Part shown: piece by piece, positions 38,143 to 47,074 of the stretch | Position numbering within the stretch: position 1 is the first letter of the stretch | Layout: each line of letters starts with the position of its first letter | Assembly: GCA_032027165.1 (NCBI GenBank) | Contig: JAVSMO010000001.1 | Span: 867,548-931,547 of the forward strand | Direction: 5' to 3' | Source of the DNA: Denitratisoma sp. | GTDB taxonomy: Bacteria > Pseudomonadota > Gammaproteobacteria > Burkholderiales > Rhodocyclaceae | DNA length: 64,000 nt | Notes under the pieces: model-generated | Told to the model about the DNA's origin: nothing | Database searches by the model: none | Seen by the model: the letters and a program-made list of their open reading frames with translations, nothing else | Position numbers and translations under genes: made by a program

Positions 38143-41100
38143 TCAGGACAGGGTGAAGAAGAAGGCCGCACCCTGGCCGGGGCTGCTCTCGGCCCAGATG
38201 CGTCCGCCATGGCGGAGCAGGACGCGATGGGCAATGGCCAGGCCGATGCCGGTGCCCTCGAAGCGCTTCGGGTCGTGCAGGCGCTGGAAGGGCTTGAACA
38301 GCTTGTCGGCGTAGGCCATCTCGAAGCCCGCGCCGTTGTCCCGCACGCAATAGACCTTGCCGCGCCCACTGAGGTCGGCGGACAGTTCGATGCGGGCATC
38401 CTTCCGCTCCGCGGTGAATTTCCAGGCATTGCTCAGCAGGTTGTCGAGCAGGGCCTTCATCAGCACGGGGTCGGCGTTCACATGCAGGTCGGGCGCGATC
38501 TGCCAGTCGACCTTGCGCTGCGGGAACTGGTCCTCCAGGGATTCGCGGATCTCGTCCGCCAGGACGCTGAGGTCGACCGGAACCCGCCTCAGCTCCTGCC
38601 GGCTGACGCGGGCAAGGTCGAGCAGGTTGTCGATCAGTTCGCCCATGCGTTTGCTGGCGGCCCGGATGCGGGCAAGGTAGTTGAGGCCGTTCTCGTCGAA
38701 CTTCTGAGCGTACTCCTCCTCGAGCAGGTGGCTGAATCCGTTCAGCGCACGCAGGGGGGCACGCAGGTCGTGGGAGACCGAATAGCTGAACGACTCGAGT
38801 TCCTGGTTGGAGGCCTCCAGTTCGGCGGTGCGCTCGTGAACGCGTCGCTCGAGAGTTTCGTTGAGCAGGAGTATCTCGGCTTCGGCGCGCTTGCGCGCGG
38901 TGATGTCGTCGAACATCACGAAGACCTTCTCCGCCACGGGGACACCGAAGATGGACATGGTCTTGACACTGCCGTCCTTGCAGGTGACCCGATATTCCCT
39001 GGCCTCGATTTCCTGGTTGAGCGCGATGGCCTTTTCGACGAGGCCCATCCACTGCGCGACGACTTCGCTGCGGTAGGTCTCGTCGGGGTAGGCCTTGACC
39101 CACCAGGCGCCCATGTCGGGGATGTCCTCGAGCTGGTAGCCGAAGGTGTCGATCGCCTTGCGGTTGATGAATTCGATCGTGCCGTCCATGCTGACGATCG
39201 CCATCGAAATGGGGCTCTGTTCGACGATGTGCCGGAAGCGGGCCTCGCTCCCGCGCAGCGCGGCTTCGGCCTGTCTGCGCGCTGAGATGTCCCGGATGAC
39301 CGAGAGGATGGCGGGCCCATCCTCCAGCTCGATCGCCGTTGCGGAGCCTTCCACCGGAATCGTCGTGCCGTCGCTACGCCGGTATTCCTGTTCGGCCCAG
39401 GGCAGACGAAACGGCGCCGGTTCGGCCTCGACCCTGGCTATGCGCTGCCTGACCAGTTCGCGCGATTCGTCATGGATGAAGTCGAGCAGGTTGCGGTCGA
39501 TGGCCTGATCGGCCGAATCCAGGCCCCACAGCCGCGCCGCCGCCGGATTGGCGAAAAGAATGATGTGGTTTCTGTGCACATAAACCGCGTCAGGCGAGAG
39601 TTCAATCAGCTGGCGGTAGCGCTGCTCCGAGCGTTTGAGCGCCGTCTGTGCGAGTTCCTGCTCGGTGACGTCGGTGTAGGTGGTGACGAAACCGCCGCCG
39701 GGCATGGGGTTGCCGCGCACCTCGATGACGCGACCATTGGGACGGGTGCGGCGGAAGCAGTGCGGCTGGAAGTTGCGGGCGCGCTCGACCATCTCCTGCA
39801 CCTTCGTCTCGATATCGCAGGGTCCGTATTCTCCGCGCCGTGCGTTGAAGCGGGCGAAGTCGGCAAAGCTGGCGCCGCCGCCGGCCAGCGATTCGGGAAG
39901 GTCGAGCAACTCGCAGAATCGCTTGTTGAGCGCCGACATGTTGAGGTCGGCGTCGACGACGCTGATGCCCTGGTCCATCGCCTCCAGTGTGGCCTGCAGG
40001 ATGGCCGTCTGGCGGGCCAGCGCGGCTTCCGCCTGCTTGCGTTCCGAGATATCGAGGCCTACCCCGATCAGGCCCGGACGGCCGTCCTCCAGTTCGATGC
40101 GCTCGCCGGTGAAGAAGAAGGGCCGCGCAGTGCCGTCCTTCGACTTGAAGCGGGCCTCGGCGGTAGTGGAGCCGTCGGCGAACACTTTGCCGATGCGCGA
40201 CGCGATCAGTTCCCTGTCGCTGCCCTCGAAAAAATCGAGAGGATGCGCGGCGGACATGTCCTCGCTCGAGTAGCCGGCAATGGTCTCGAAGTTCCGGTTC
40301 CAGAGCAGGAAACGTCCATCCTGGCTGATCAGGTAGAAAATGCCGGGCACGGATTCGATCAGGCGCTGGCGGAAGTCCCGCTCGCGGCGGATTTCGGCGG
40401 CGATGCGTTCCTGCTCGGTGATGTCGGCGTAGGTGGTGACGAAGCCGCCGTCCGGGAGGGGGGTGCCGATGATTTCCAGCACCTTGCCGTCGGGTCGCGT
40501 GCGCTTGAGCCGGTGCGGCACGAAATGCCGGGCACGCTCGACGCGCTCGCGCACCTGCGCTTCGACGTCGCCGGGGCCGTATTCGCCGCGCTCGGCGTTG
40601 AAGCGGAAGACATCCTCGAGCGTCGTGCCCTCGTGGATGAGGGACGGCGGAAAGTCCAGCAGTTCGAGGAGGCGCCGGTTGTGTCCGATCAGCCTCAGGT
40701 CCGCGTCGACGACACTGATTCCCTGTGACATGGTCTCCAGAGTGGTACGCAGCACCTGGGTCATGTCCCTCGCCAGCCGGTGGGCGCGTTCGCGCGAGCG
40801 GGCCTGCACCAGGTAAAGCGCAGCCAGCAGGTGGCTGATGATCAATCCGCCGATCAGGACCAGGGCGGGCATGCCGCGGCCGGGCTGGCCGCGCAGCCAC
40901 GCGGCATGGGCGTCGTAACTTACTTCCCAATTCCTGCCGCCGAACTCGATGGCGGTTTTCCGCGAGTACAGCGGCAGCCCTTCCACCGAGGTGCCGCCCT
41001 CGAAGACCGTCATGCGCGAGCCGGCGCTGCCGGGCTGGGACAGTCCGGCGTCCTCGACGTGGATGCGCACGCCGTCGACGTCGAGCCGGTGGAAGAAATC

Positions 41101-41853
41101 GCCGAATGCGGCATGGCTGTCGACCGTCAGTACGACGAAGCCTTCCAGGGCGGCACGGCGCTGCTCGACGCTGCCGACGGGCGCGCCATGGCGGTAGGCG
41201 GGGGCACGCAGGACCAGGCGAGGTGCGCCGTCGGGGCTTTGCACGACCTTGAACGGCGCCGAAATCTGGAAGCGACCGCTGTCCCGTGCCAGCCGGATGG
41301 CATCGACATTGCCGGCCTGAGTGCCTGCGTCATAGCCAAACGCCGCCAGATTGGCGGCCATGGGCTCGATGAACTCGATCACGACATAGTCCGGCCGGTT
41401 GCCTTCAGGCCGGATGCTGAAGGCGGGGTACCCCTTCGGGTCCAGGCTGCGGTCCTTGCGTACGCGTTCGGTGAAGGCGGCCTTGTCGCGGTGGCGGACA
41501 TGACGCTGGAAGGACAGGGCCTGCAGGCCGGGAAGGCGCTGATTGAGCTGCAGGTTCTCGCTGTAGCGATGGAATTCTCGGCGATCGACCCTCTCTGAGG
41601 CGATGAACAGGCCTTGCAGGCCGAGAATCAGGTTGCGGAAGTCGTCCAGCCGCTTCTCAAGCTGGGCGAAGGCGGTTTCGGCGCTGGACTCGAAGCGTGC
41701 CCGGGCCTCGCGCGCCAGATGGTCCGAGAGCGCCCATGCTGCCAGACAGGAAATCAGCACCCCGGCCGCCAGCACGAGGCCTGCCGTCATGCGAGGAGAC
41801 AAGCCGCCGCGGGGCGGATCTTGGTCTCGGATCTTGGCGGACAGTCCCTGCAT
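38143..41853 (-). CDS. Very large CHASE/multi-PAS histidine kinase
   Basis: A 1236-residue kinase. A membrane segment (LVLAAGVLISCLAAWALSD, about 26-44) and a periplasmic CHASE domain (about 60-285, with PGLQALSFQRHV and YVVIEFIEP) are followed by a second segment (ALVLIGGLIISHLLAALYLV). About five PAS units come next, two of them a duplicated type (TMSQGISVVDADLRLIGHNR and AMDQGISVVDADLNMSALNK). HisKA (S-Y-S-V-S-H-D-L-R-A-P-L-R-A) and ATPase (LLSNAWKFT, RDNGAGFEMAYADKLF, GTGIGLAIAHRV) close the protein. The end is nearly the same as in the 35772 kinase. Monocistronic by appearance; ligand and regulator unknown. Confidence 0.9.
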   Translation of the reverse strand: MQGLSAKIRDQDPPRGGLSPRMTAGLVLAAGVLISCLAAWALSDHLAREARARFESSAETAFAQLEKRLDDFRNLILGLQGLFIASERVDRREFHRYSENLQLNQRLPGLQALSFQRHVRHRDKAAFTERVRKDRSLDPKGYPAFSIRPEGNRPDYVVIEFIEPMAANLAAFGYDAGTQAGNVDAIRLARDSGRFQISAPFKVVQSPDGAPRLVLRAPAYRHGAPVGSVEQRRAALEGFVVLTVDSHAAFGDFFHRLDVDGVRIHVEDAGLSQPGSAGSRMTVFEGGTSVEGLPLYSRKTAIEFGGRNWEVSYDAHAAWLRGQPGRGMPALVLIGGLIISHLLAALYLVQARSRERAHRLARDMTQVLRTTLETMSQGISVVDADLRLIGHNRRLLELLDFPPSLIHEGTTLEDVFRFNAERGEYGPGDVEAQVRERVERARHFVPHRLKRTRPDGKVLEIIGTPLPDGGFVTTYADITEQERIAAEIRRERDFRQRLIESVPGIFYLISQDGRFLLWNRNFETIAGYSSEDMSAAHPLDFFEGSDRELIASRIGKVFADGSTTAEARFKSKDGTARPFFFTGERIELEDGRPGLIGVGLDISERKQAEAALARQTAILQATLEAMDQGISVVDADLNMSALNKRFCELLDLPESLAGGGASFADFARFNARRGEYGPCDIETKVQEMVERARNFQPHCFRRTRPNGRVIEVRGNPMPGGGFVTTYTDVTEQELAQTALKRSEQRYRQLIELSPDAVYVHRNHIILFANPAAARLWGLDSADQAIDRNLLDFIHDESRELVRQRIARVEAEPAPFRLPWAEQEYRRSDGTTIPVEGSATAIELEDGPAILSVIRDISARRQAEAALRGSEARFRHIVEQSPISMAIVSMDGTIEFINRKAIDTFGYQLEDIPDMGAWWVKAYPDETYRSEVVAQWMGLVEKAIALNQEIEAREYRVTCKDGSVKTMSIFGVPVAEKVFVMFDDITARKRAEAEILLLNETLERRVHERTAELEASNQELESFSYSVSHDLRAPLRALNGFSHLLEEEYAQKFDENGLNYLARIRAASKRMGELIDNLLDLARVSRQELRRVPVDLSVLADEIRESLEDQFPQRKVDWQIAPDLHVNADPVLMKALLDNLLSNAWKFTAERKDARIELSADLSGRGKVYCVRDNGAGFEMAYADKLFKPFQRLHDPKRFEGTGIGLAIAHRVLLRHGGRIWAESSPGQGAAFFFTLS

Positions 41854-41906
41854 GATCGCAGCTTATAATTTGCATTCGCCCCTGGCAACAGACGTTAACG
41901 TACTGA

Positions 41907-42476
41907 ATGCGCGAGAACTTGAGCCACACGCATGCGGATGCCCCCTCCGACTGGGTGAGGCGTTGCGCCGTTCTGCTGCCCCGGGCGGCTGCGGTGCTGG
42001 ATGTGGCCTGCGGCCGCGGCCGCCATGTGCGACTTCTGTCCGGCATGGGACATGCGGTCGAGGCCGTCGATCGGGATGCGGAGGCATTGGCCGGCCTGTC
42101 GGCCATTCCAGGCGTGACGATCCGCATGGCGGACCTGGAGAATGGTCCCTGGCCCTATGCGGGTCGGCGATTCGACGGCATCGTCGTGTCCAACTACCTG
42201 CACCGGCCGCTGTTCCCGCATCTCGTGGCGGCGCTGGCGGATGGCGGCGTACTCATCTATGAGACATTCATGCTGGGCAACGAGCGCTTCGGACGGCCGT
42301 CGAATCCGGACTTCCTGTTGCGCCCGAGCGAACTGATCGAGGTGTTCGGTACCACGCTCCAGATTGTCGCCTTCGAGCAGGGCGAGGTGGCCCGGCCCAA
42401 GCCTGCATGCGTGCAGCGCTTGTGCGCCGTCAGGGCTGAAGATCCGGCAAGGCTGCGTTTGCCAGAATCCGTCTAG
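41907..42476 (+). CDS. Class I SAM-dependent methyltransferase
   Basis: A 189-residue protein with motif I V-L-D-V-A-C-G-R-G-R-H (about 30-40), acidic motif II (V-D-R-D, about 56), and DGIVVSNYLHRPLFPHL as the post-motif region, like the TehB group of small methyltransferases. The acceptor is unknown. Its last 47 bases overlap the 3' end of mnmH on the other strand. Confidence 0.82.
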   Translation: MRENLSHTHADAPSDWVRRCAVLLPRAAAVLDVACGRGRHVRLLSGMGHAVEAVDRDAEALAGLSAIPGVTIRMADLENGPWPYAGRRFDGIVVSNYLHRPLFPHLVAALADGGVLIYETFMLGNERFGRPSNPDFLLRPSELIEVFGTTLQIVAFEQGEVARPKPACVQRLCAVRAEDPARLRLPESV

Positions 42477-43500
42477 CCAGGCTGTCCAGCCCTGCCGGCG
42501 AAAGGTCGTCGGTGGCATAGCGCGGCGCGTCGGCGAAAAATGCGTAGTTCCTGCCCTGCGAACGCTTGTAGAGCGGGTCGTAGTGCTTCTCCAGCAGTTC
42601 CCCCACCAGCGCCGGCCAGTCGCGCGCGTCGATGAGCGCATTCCACTGCGCCAGCGTTTCGCCGCTCTGCAGCTCGCGCAGGCAGGCGAGTTTTTCCTTG
42701 AGCGAGGCCGGGTCGGCGAGGAAGTAGTCGTAGTCGCCGATGAGGAAGGCGACGCGCGCCGGCAAAGTCGCCTCGAGGCGCAGGCAGGGGCCGGCGCGCA
42801 TGGTCTCCAGCAGGGCGTCGGGCACCTGCAGCCGGCCGATCTTGCGGCTCTCCGCCTCGACATAGACGGGTTTGGAAAAAGTCAGTCCCTGCAGCACGGC
42901 GAGCAGGCGGCTCTCGAACATCTTCTGCGAGGGCTGCGGCTCATCCGGCAGGCCGCCCAGCACCGAGCCCTTGTGCGCGGCCAGCGCCTCCAGGTCGAGC
43001 ACCTGTGCGCCCTGGGCGGCGAGCGTCTCGAGCAGGCGGCTCTTGCCGCTGCCGGTGGCGCCGGTGACGACGCGGAAGGCGAAGCGCCGCGGCAGATCGG
43101 CGAGCTGCTCGACAACGTGGCGGCGCCAGGACTTGTAGCCGCCGTCGAGAGCGCAGGCGTGCCAGCCGATCTGGCGCAGGACATGGGTCATGGCACCGCT
43201 GCGCTTGCCGCCGCGCCAGCAGTAGACCAGCGGCTTCCATTCGCGCGGCTTGTCGAGGAAGCGCGTCTCGATGTGCTCGGCGATGTGGCGGGCGACGAGG
43301 GCGGCGCCGATCTTCTTGGCGGCGAAGGGCGACTCCTGCTTGTAGACCGTGCCGACGCGGGCGCGCTCCTCGTTGGAGAGCACCGGGCAATTGACCGCGC
43401 CCGGCATATGGTCTTCGGCGTACTCGGCCGGCGAGCGCACGTCGATGATCTCGTCAAATTCGCCGGCCTGTGTTACGTTCGCGACACCCTGTATCTTCAT
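42430..43500 (-). CDS. mnmH: tRNA 2-selenouridine synthase
   Basis: About 356 residues; the start may be 43500 or 43509. An N-terminal rhodanese domain has I-I-D-V-R-S-P-A-E-Y-A-E-D-H and the active Cys in PLVYCWRGGKRSG. A P-loop domain (VTGATGSGKSRLLETLA, about 140-156) follows, as in MnmH/SelU (YbbB). The enzyme swaps sulfur for selenium at U34 of certain tRNAs through a geranylated intermediate, using selenophosphate. Its donor gene selD lies head to head just 7 bp away. One dispersed motif copy lies inside, coding A-V-L-Q-G-L-T-F on the gene strand. Confidence 0.94.
   Translation of the reverse strand: MKIQGVANVTQAGEFDEIIDVRSPAEYAEDHMPGAVNCPVLSNEERARVGTVYKQESPFAAKKIGAALVARHIAEHIETRFLDKPREWKPLVYCWRGGKRSGAMTHVLRQIGWHACALDGGYKSWRRHVVEQLADLPRRFAFRVVTGATGSGKSRLLETLAAQGAQVLDLEALAAHKGSVLGGLPDEPQPSQKMFESRLLAVLQGLTFSKPVYVEAESRKIGRLQVPDALLETMRAGPCLRLEATLPARVAFLIGDYDYFLADPASLKEKLACLRELQSGETLAQWNALIDARDWPALVGELLEKHYDPLYKRSQGRNYAFFADAPRYATDDLSPAGLDSLARRILANAALPDLQP
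42878..42901 (+). repeat. Dispersed bipartite motif, copy 8
   Basis: Exact AAAGTCAGT-N9-ACGGCG, spacer CCCTGCAGC, antisense to mnmH. Confidence 0.85.
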
Positions 43501-43507
43501 CGTTTTC

Positions 43508-44545
43508 ATGGACATCAAACTCACCCAATTCTCGCATGGCGGCGGTTGCGGCTGCAAAATCGCCCCGGCCGTGCTGACCGAACTGCTCGCCGACACGCCC
43601 TTGCGCGTCATGCCGAAGGAACTCATCGTCGGCACCGAGACCAGCGACGACGCAGCGGTGTACAAGCTCAACGAGGAGCAGGCCATCGTTGCCACGACGG
43701 ACTTCTTCACGCCGATCGTCGACGATCCCTACGACTTCGGCCGCATCGCCGCGACCAACGCGATATCCGACATCTACGCCATGGGCGGCCGGCCGATCAT
43801 GGCGCTGGCGGTGGTCGGCATGCCGCTCGACAAGCTGCCGACGGAGGTGATCCGCAAGATCCTCGCCGGCGGCGAGTCGGTCTGCGCAGAGGCCGGCATT
43901 CCCATCGCCGGCGGCCATTCCATCGACGTTCTGGAACCGATCTACGGCCTGGTGGCGCTGGGGCTGGTCCATCCGCAGCACGTCAAGCGCAACAGCGGCG
44001 CCAAGGCCGGCGATGTGCTCATCCTGGGCAAGCCGCTCGGCGTCGGCATCCTCTCCGCAGCGCTGAAGAAGGGCCTGCTGACGCCGGAGGGATACGCCAC
44101 GATGATCCGCCACACGACGAAGCTCAACACGCCCGGCGCGCGGCTGGCCGGGCTGGACGGCGTGCATGCGCTGACCGACGTTACCGGCTTCGGCCTGGCC
44201 GGCCACCTGCTCGAGATCTGCCGCGGCTCGTCGTTGTCCGCCACGGTGCGCTTCGCCGACCTGCCGTTCATTCCCGAGGCGCTCGGCTTCGTCCAGGAAG
44301 GCATTTCCACCGGCGCGTCGACGCGCAACTGGAACGGCTACGGTTCGGACGTGGCGTTGCCGGCAGATGCGCCGGAGTGGCAGCAGAAGCTGCTCACCGA
44401 CCCGCAGACCAGCGGCGGGCTGCTCGTCGCCTGCGCACCGGAAGCGGAACGGGCCGTGCTGGCCGAGCTGCAGGGCGCCGGCTTCGCCGAAGCGGCCGCC
44501 ATCGGCCGCCTGGAAACCGGGCCCGCCCGCCTGCAGGTCATTTGA
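43508..44545 (+). CDS. selD: SelD, selenide water dikinase
   Basis: A 345-residue enzyme of standard length starting MDIKLTQFSHGGGCGCKIAP. C14 (Cys form, not selenocysteine) and K17 are the expected catalytic residues. V-G-T-E-T-S-D-D-A-A-V-Y, T-D-F-F-T-P-I-V-D-D and GGHSIDVLEPIYGLVALG are the AIR-synthase-like ATP/Mg motifs. SelD turns selenide and ATP into selenophosphate, here most likely for MnmH encoded opposite. No selA, selB or tRNA-Sec is in the window. Its stop overlaps that of tesA by 8 bp. Confidence 0.96.
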   Translation: MDIKLTQFSHGGGCGCKIAPAVLTELLADTPLRVMPKELIVGTETSDDAAVYKLNEEQAIVATTDFFTPIVDDPYDFGRIAATNAISDIYAMGGRPIMALAVVGMPLDKLPTEVIRKILAGGESVCAEAGIPIAGGHSIDVLEPIYGLVALGLVHPQHVKRNSGAKAGDVLILGKPLGVGILSAALKKGLLTPEGYATMIRHTTKLNTPGARLAGLDGVHALTDVTGFGLAGHLLEICRGSSLSATVRFADLPFIPEALGFVQEGISTGASTRNWNGYGSDVALPADAPEWQQKLLTDPQTSGGLLVACAPEAERAVLAELQGAGFAEAAAIGRLETGPARLQVI

Positions 44546-45143
44546 GTTGCGGCTTGAGGACCTTCCAGACGTTGTCGAGGATGATCGGTTGCGCTTCGGC
44601 AATGGGGTGAATGCCGTCAGGCTGGAAGAACTCCCGCTTCTCGGCCACACCCTCCAGCAGGAAGGGTACCAGGGACGACTTGTGGCGTTTGGCCAGTTCA
44701 GCATAGCTGCGCTCGAAGGCCCGCGTGTAGTCGATGCCGTAGTTCGGCGGCAGTTTCATTCCCACCAGCACGACGCGCGCCTTGCGCGCGCGGGCGGCGC
44801 CGATCATGGCATCCAGGTTTTCGCGCATGGCGGCGACAGGCAGGCCGCGCAGGCCGTCGTTGCCGCCCAGTGCGATGATCACCACCGCCGGGCGCGCCTG
44901 GTCGAGCGCGGCGCCGATGCGGCTGCGGCCGCCCGCGGTGGTGTCGCCGCTGATGCTGGCATTGACGACGCTATAATCCAGCCGCTGTTCGCGCAGGCGC
45001 TTCTCGAGCAGCGACGGCCAGGACTGTCCCTGGGCGAGGCCGTAACCGGCCGAGATGCTGTCGCCGACTACGAGGATATTGCCTGCCGCCTGCGCAGCGA
45101 ACGAAAACAGAACAAAGATTCCGACAGAGATGAACTTCAGCAT
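44538..45143 (-). CDS. tesA: TesA-type GDSL esterase/thioesterase
   Basis: A 201-residue protein with a signal peptide (MLKFISVGIFVLFSFAAQAA). SGNH blocks are present: G-D-S-I-S-A-G-Y-G (Ser), I-S-G-D-T-T-A-G-G (Gly), L-G-G-N-D-G (Asn), D-G-I-H-P (Asp/His). TesA is a periplasmic acyl-CoA thioesterase I/lysophospholipase. As in E. coli, it is divergent from ybbA; here the two starts overlap or nearly touch. Confidence 0.92.
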   Translation of the reverse strand: MLKFISVGIFVLFSFAAQAAGNILVVGDSISAGYGLAQGQSWPSLLEKRLREQRLDYSVVNASISGDTTAGGRSRIGAALDQARPAVVIIALGGNDGLRGLPVAAMRENLDAMIGAARARKARVVLVGMKLPPNYGIDYTRAFERSYAELAKRHKSSLVPFLLEGVAEKREFFQPDGIHPIAEAQPIILDNVWKVLKPQLK

Positions 45144-45819
45144 TGAACCCTCGGTACCCATGGTCGAAGCCGCCGCACTCGGCAAGGAAGTGCCGAGCGG
45201 CGACGATCGGCTGGTGATTCTGCACGAGATTTCCTTCCGGGTCATGGCCGGCGAGGCGGTGGCCATCGTCGGCGCTTCCGGTTCCGGGAAATCGACGCTG
45301 CTTGGACTGCTGGCCGGCCTGGATGTTCCGACGCAGGGGCGCGTGCTGCTCGGTGGCCGCGACCTCAATGCGCTGGACGAGGATGCGCGGGCGGAATTGC
45401 GCGGCGGCATGCTGGGCTTTGTCTTCCAGTCGTTCCAGTTGCTGCCGGCGCTGACCGCACTGGAGAATGTCATGCTGCCGCTGGAACTGGCCGGGCGCAG
45501 CGGCGCACGCGCCGACGCGGAGCAGATGCTGGGGCGGGTCGGCCTGGCACAGCGCCTCGGCCATTACCCGAAGCACCTCTCCGGCGGCGAACAGCAGCGC
45601 GTCGCCATCGCGCGGGCCTTCGCCGCGAAGCCGGGCCTGCTCCTGGCCGACGAGCCGACCGGCAACCTCGACGCCGCCACCGGCGCCGACATCATCGACC
45701 TGATGTTCGCCATGAACGCCGAGCTGGGCACGACGCTGGTGCTGGTGACGCACGACGAGGCCATCGCCCGCCGCTGCGGCCGCGTGCTCAAGCTGGGCAG
45801 CGGCCGGCTCGTGAGCTGA
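45130..45819 (+). CDS. ybbA: YbbA-type ABC transporter ATPase
   Basis: About 229 residues from the ATG at 45130; a start at 45160 (MVEAAALGK) would give 219. Walker A G-A-S-G-S-G-K-S-T, Q-loop F-V-F-Q-S-F-Q-L-L, signature LSGGEQQRVAIARA, Walker B LLLADEPTGNLD and the H-loop His are intact. It belongs to the MacB/LolD-like group and resembles E. coli YbbA, beside tesA. The usual partner permease ybbP does not follow; instead hpnE converges with a 32-bp overlap. Confidence 0.88.
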   Translation: MNFSIEPSVPMVEAAALGKEVPSGDDRLVILHEISFRVMAGEAVAIVGASGSGKSTLLGLLAGLDVPTQGRVLLGGRDLNALDEDARAELRGGMLGFVFQSFQLLPALTALENVMLPLELAGRSGARADAEQMLGRVGLAQRLGHYPKHLSGGEQQRVAIARAFAAKPGLLLADEPTGNLDAATGADIIDLMFAMNAELGTTLVLVTHDEAIARRCGRVLKLGSGRLVS

Positions 45820-47071
45820 CGAGGCGCGCGCAGGCGACGCCGCTGCGCACGGCCGCCTCCAGCGTCGCCGGGTAGTCCGAGGCGACGTAGTCCCCGCAAA
45901 GGTAGAAATCCGCCAGCGGCGTTTCGCCGGACGGTCGCCGCACGCCGGGTCGGCAGGCGAAAGTGGCGCGCTTCTCGACGATCACCTGCGTCCAGGCGGG
46001 CGCGGGCGCCTCGCCGACGACGCCGCACACTTCGGCGTGGATGCGCGCGGCGAGCGCCTCGTGCGACAGCTCGAGGTGCGGCCCGCGGGCGCTGGTGACG
46101 GCGGCGAGCACGTCGTCGGCATGCTGGAACAGGAAGTGCGCCGTGCCGCCGATGCCGACCATGCGGTCGGGCAGGCGCACCGGGCGGGGATAGCCGAGAT
46201 AGGCGGTAAGGATCGGCTCGTAGTCGAATCGCGCGACGTCCTCCAGCACCGGCTGCAGCTGCGGCAGCGCCTCGGCGAGGCGCTGCAGGTGATAGGGCGC
46301 CACCGCGGCGACGACGCGGGAATAGCTGCGCCCGGAGGGGTCTCCTTCGAGGCGGAAGCCGTCGGCGTGCCGCGTGACGGCACGGACCGCCGTTCCGCGC
46401 AGCACCTCGCCGCCGCGTTCCTGCACGAAGCGCTCGGCCGGTTCCGGGAACAGGGCGGAGAAGTCCGTGCGCGGCAGCAGCAGGTCGCTGGCTTCGCGCG
46501 CCGCCGCCAGGCTGTCGCGCAGGACGTTGAGGAAGACCTGGGCGGAGGCTTCATGCGGCGGGGTGTTCAGCGCCGAGACGCAGAGCGGCTGCCACAGATA
46601 GCGAACCGTCGAAGCGTGCTGGCCATGCCGCGCCATCAACTCGGCGAAGGGGATGTCGAGACCGAGCCGGAAGCCGGCCTTCTTCATGGACTGCATGAAG
46701 CGCACGGCGGCGAGCCGGGCGCCGAAGGACAGGCCGCTCGCCGTGAGGAGGGCAGCCGCGAGGTGCAGGGGCGCCGGCAGGCGCGGTGCGCTGAGCCGCA
46801 TGCGGCCCGGAAAGACCAGGTTGAGCGGCCGCCGCTCGAGCAGTTCGTCCGGATCGGCGCCGACGAGGCGCATCAGGCGAAGCAGCTCGGCATAGGCGCC
46901 GACCAGGATGTGCTGGCCGTTGTCGAGCCGATGGCCATGCGATTCGACGCGCCGTGCGCGGCCGCCCAGCGTGCGCGAGGCTTCGAACACCGTGACGGGA
47001 ATGTCGCGCGAAGCCAGCTCGCTGGCTGCCGCCATGCCCGCATAGCCCGCGCCGATGATGGCGACCCTCAT
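45788..47071 (-). CDS. hpnE: HpnE, hydroxysqualene dehydroxylase
   Basis: A 427-residue FAD amine-oxidase-family protein. Rossmann site VAIIGAGYAGMAAASELASR (3-22), E-A-S-x-x-L-G-G-R-A-R-R (about 35-45), RLDNGQHILVGAY and C-terminal YLCGDYVASDYPATLEAAVRSG are present. HpnE reduces hydroxysqualene to squalene in bacteria that lack classical squalene synthase. It is the last gene of hpnC-hpnD-hpnE, the three-step route from farnesyl diphosphate. Confidence 0.93.
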   Translation of the reverse strand: MRVAIIGAGYAGMAAASELASRDIPVTVFEASRTLGGRARRVESHGHRLDNGQHILVGAYAELLRLMRLVGADPDELLERRPLNLVFPGRMRLSAPRLPAPLHLAAALLTASGLSFGARLAAVRFMQSMKKAGFRLGLDIPFAELMARHGQHASTVRYLWQPLCVSALNTPPHEASAQVFLNVLRDSLAAAREASDLLLPRTDFSALFPEPAERFVQERGGEVLRGTAVRAVTRHADGFRLEGDPSGRSYSRVVAAVAPYHLQRLAEALPQLQPVLEDVARFDYEPILTAYLGYPRPVRLPDRMVGIGGTAHFLFQHADDVLAAVTSARGPHLELSHEALAARIHAEVCGVVGEAPAPAWTQVIVEKRATFACRPGVRRPSGETPLADFYLCGDYVASDYPATLEAAVRSGVACARLVSSRAGRCPA

Positions 47072-47074
47072 GAC

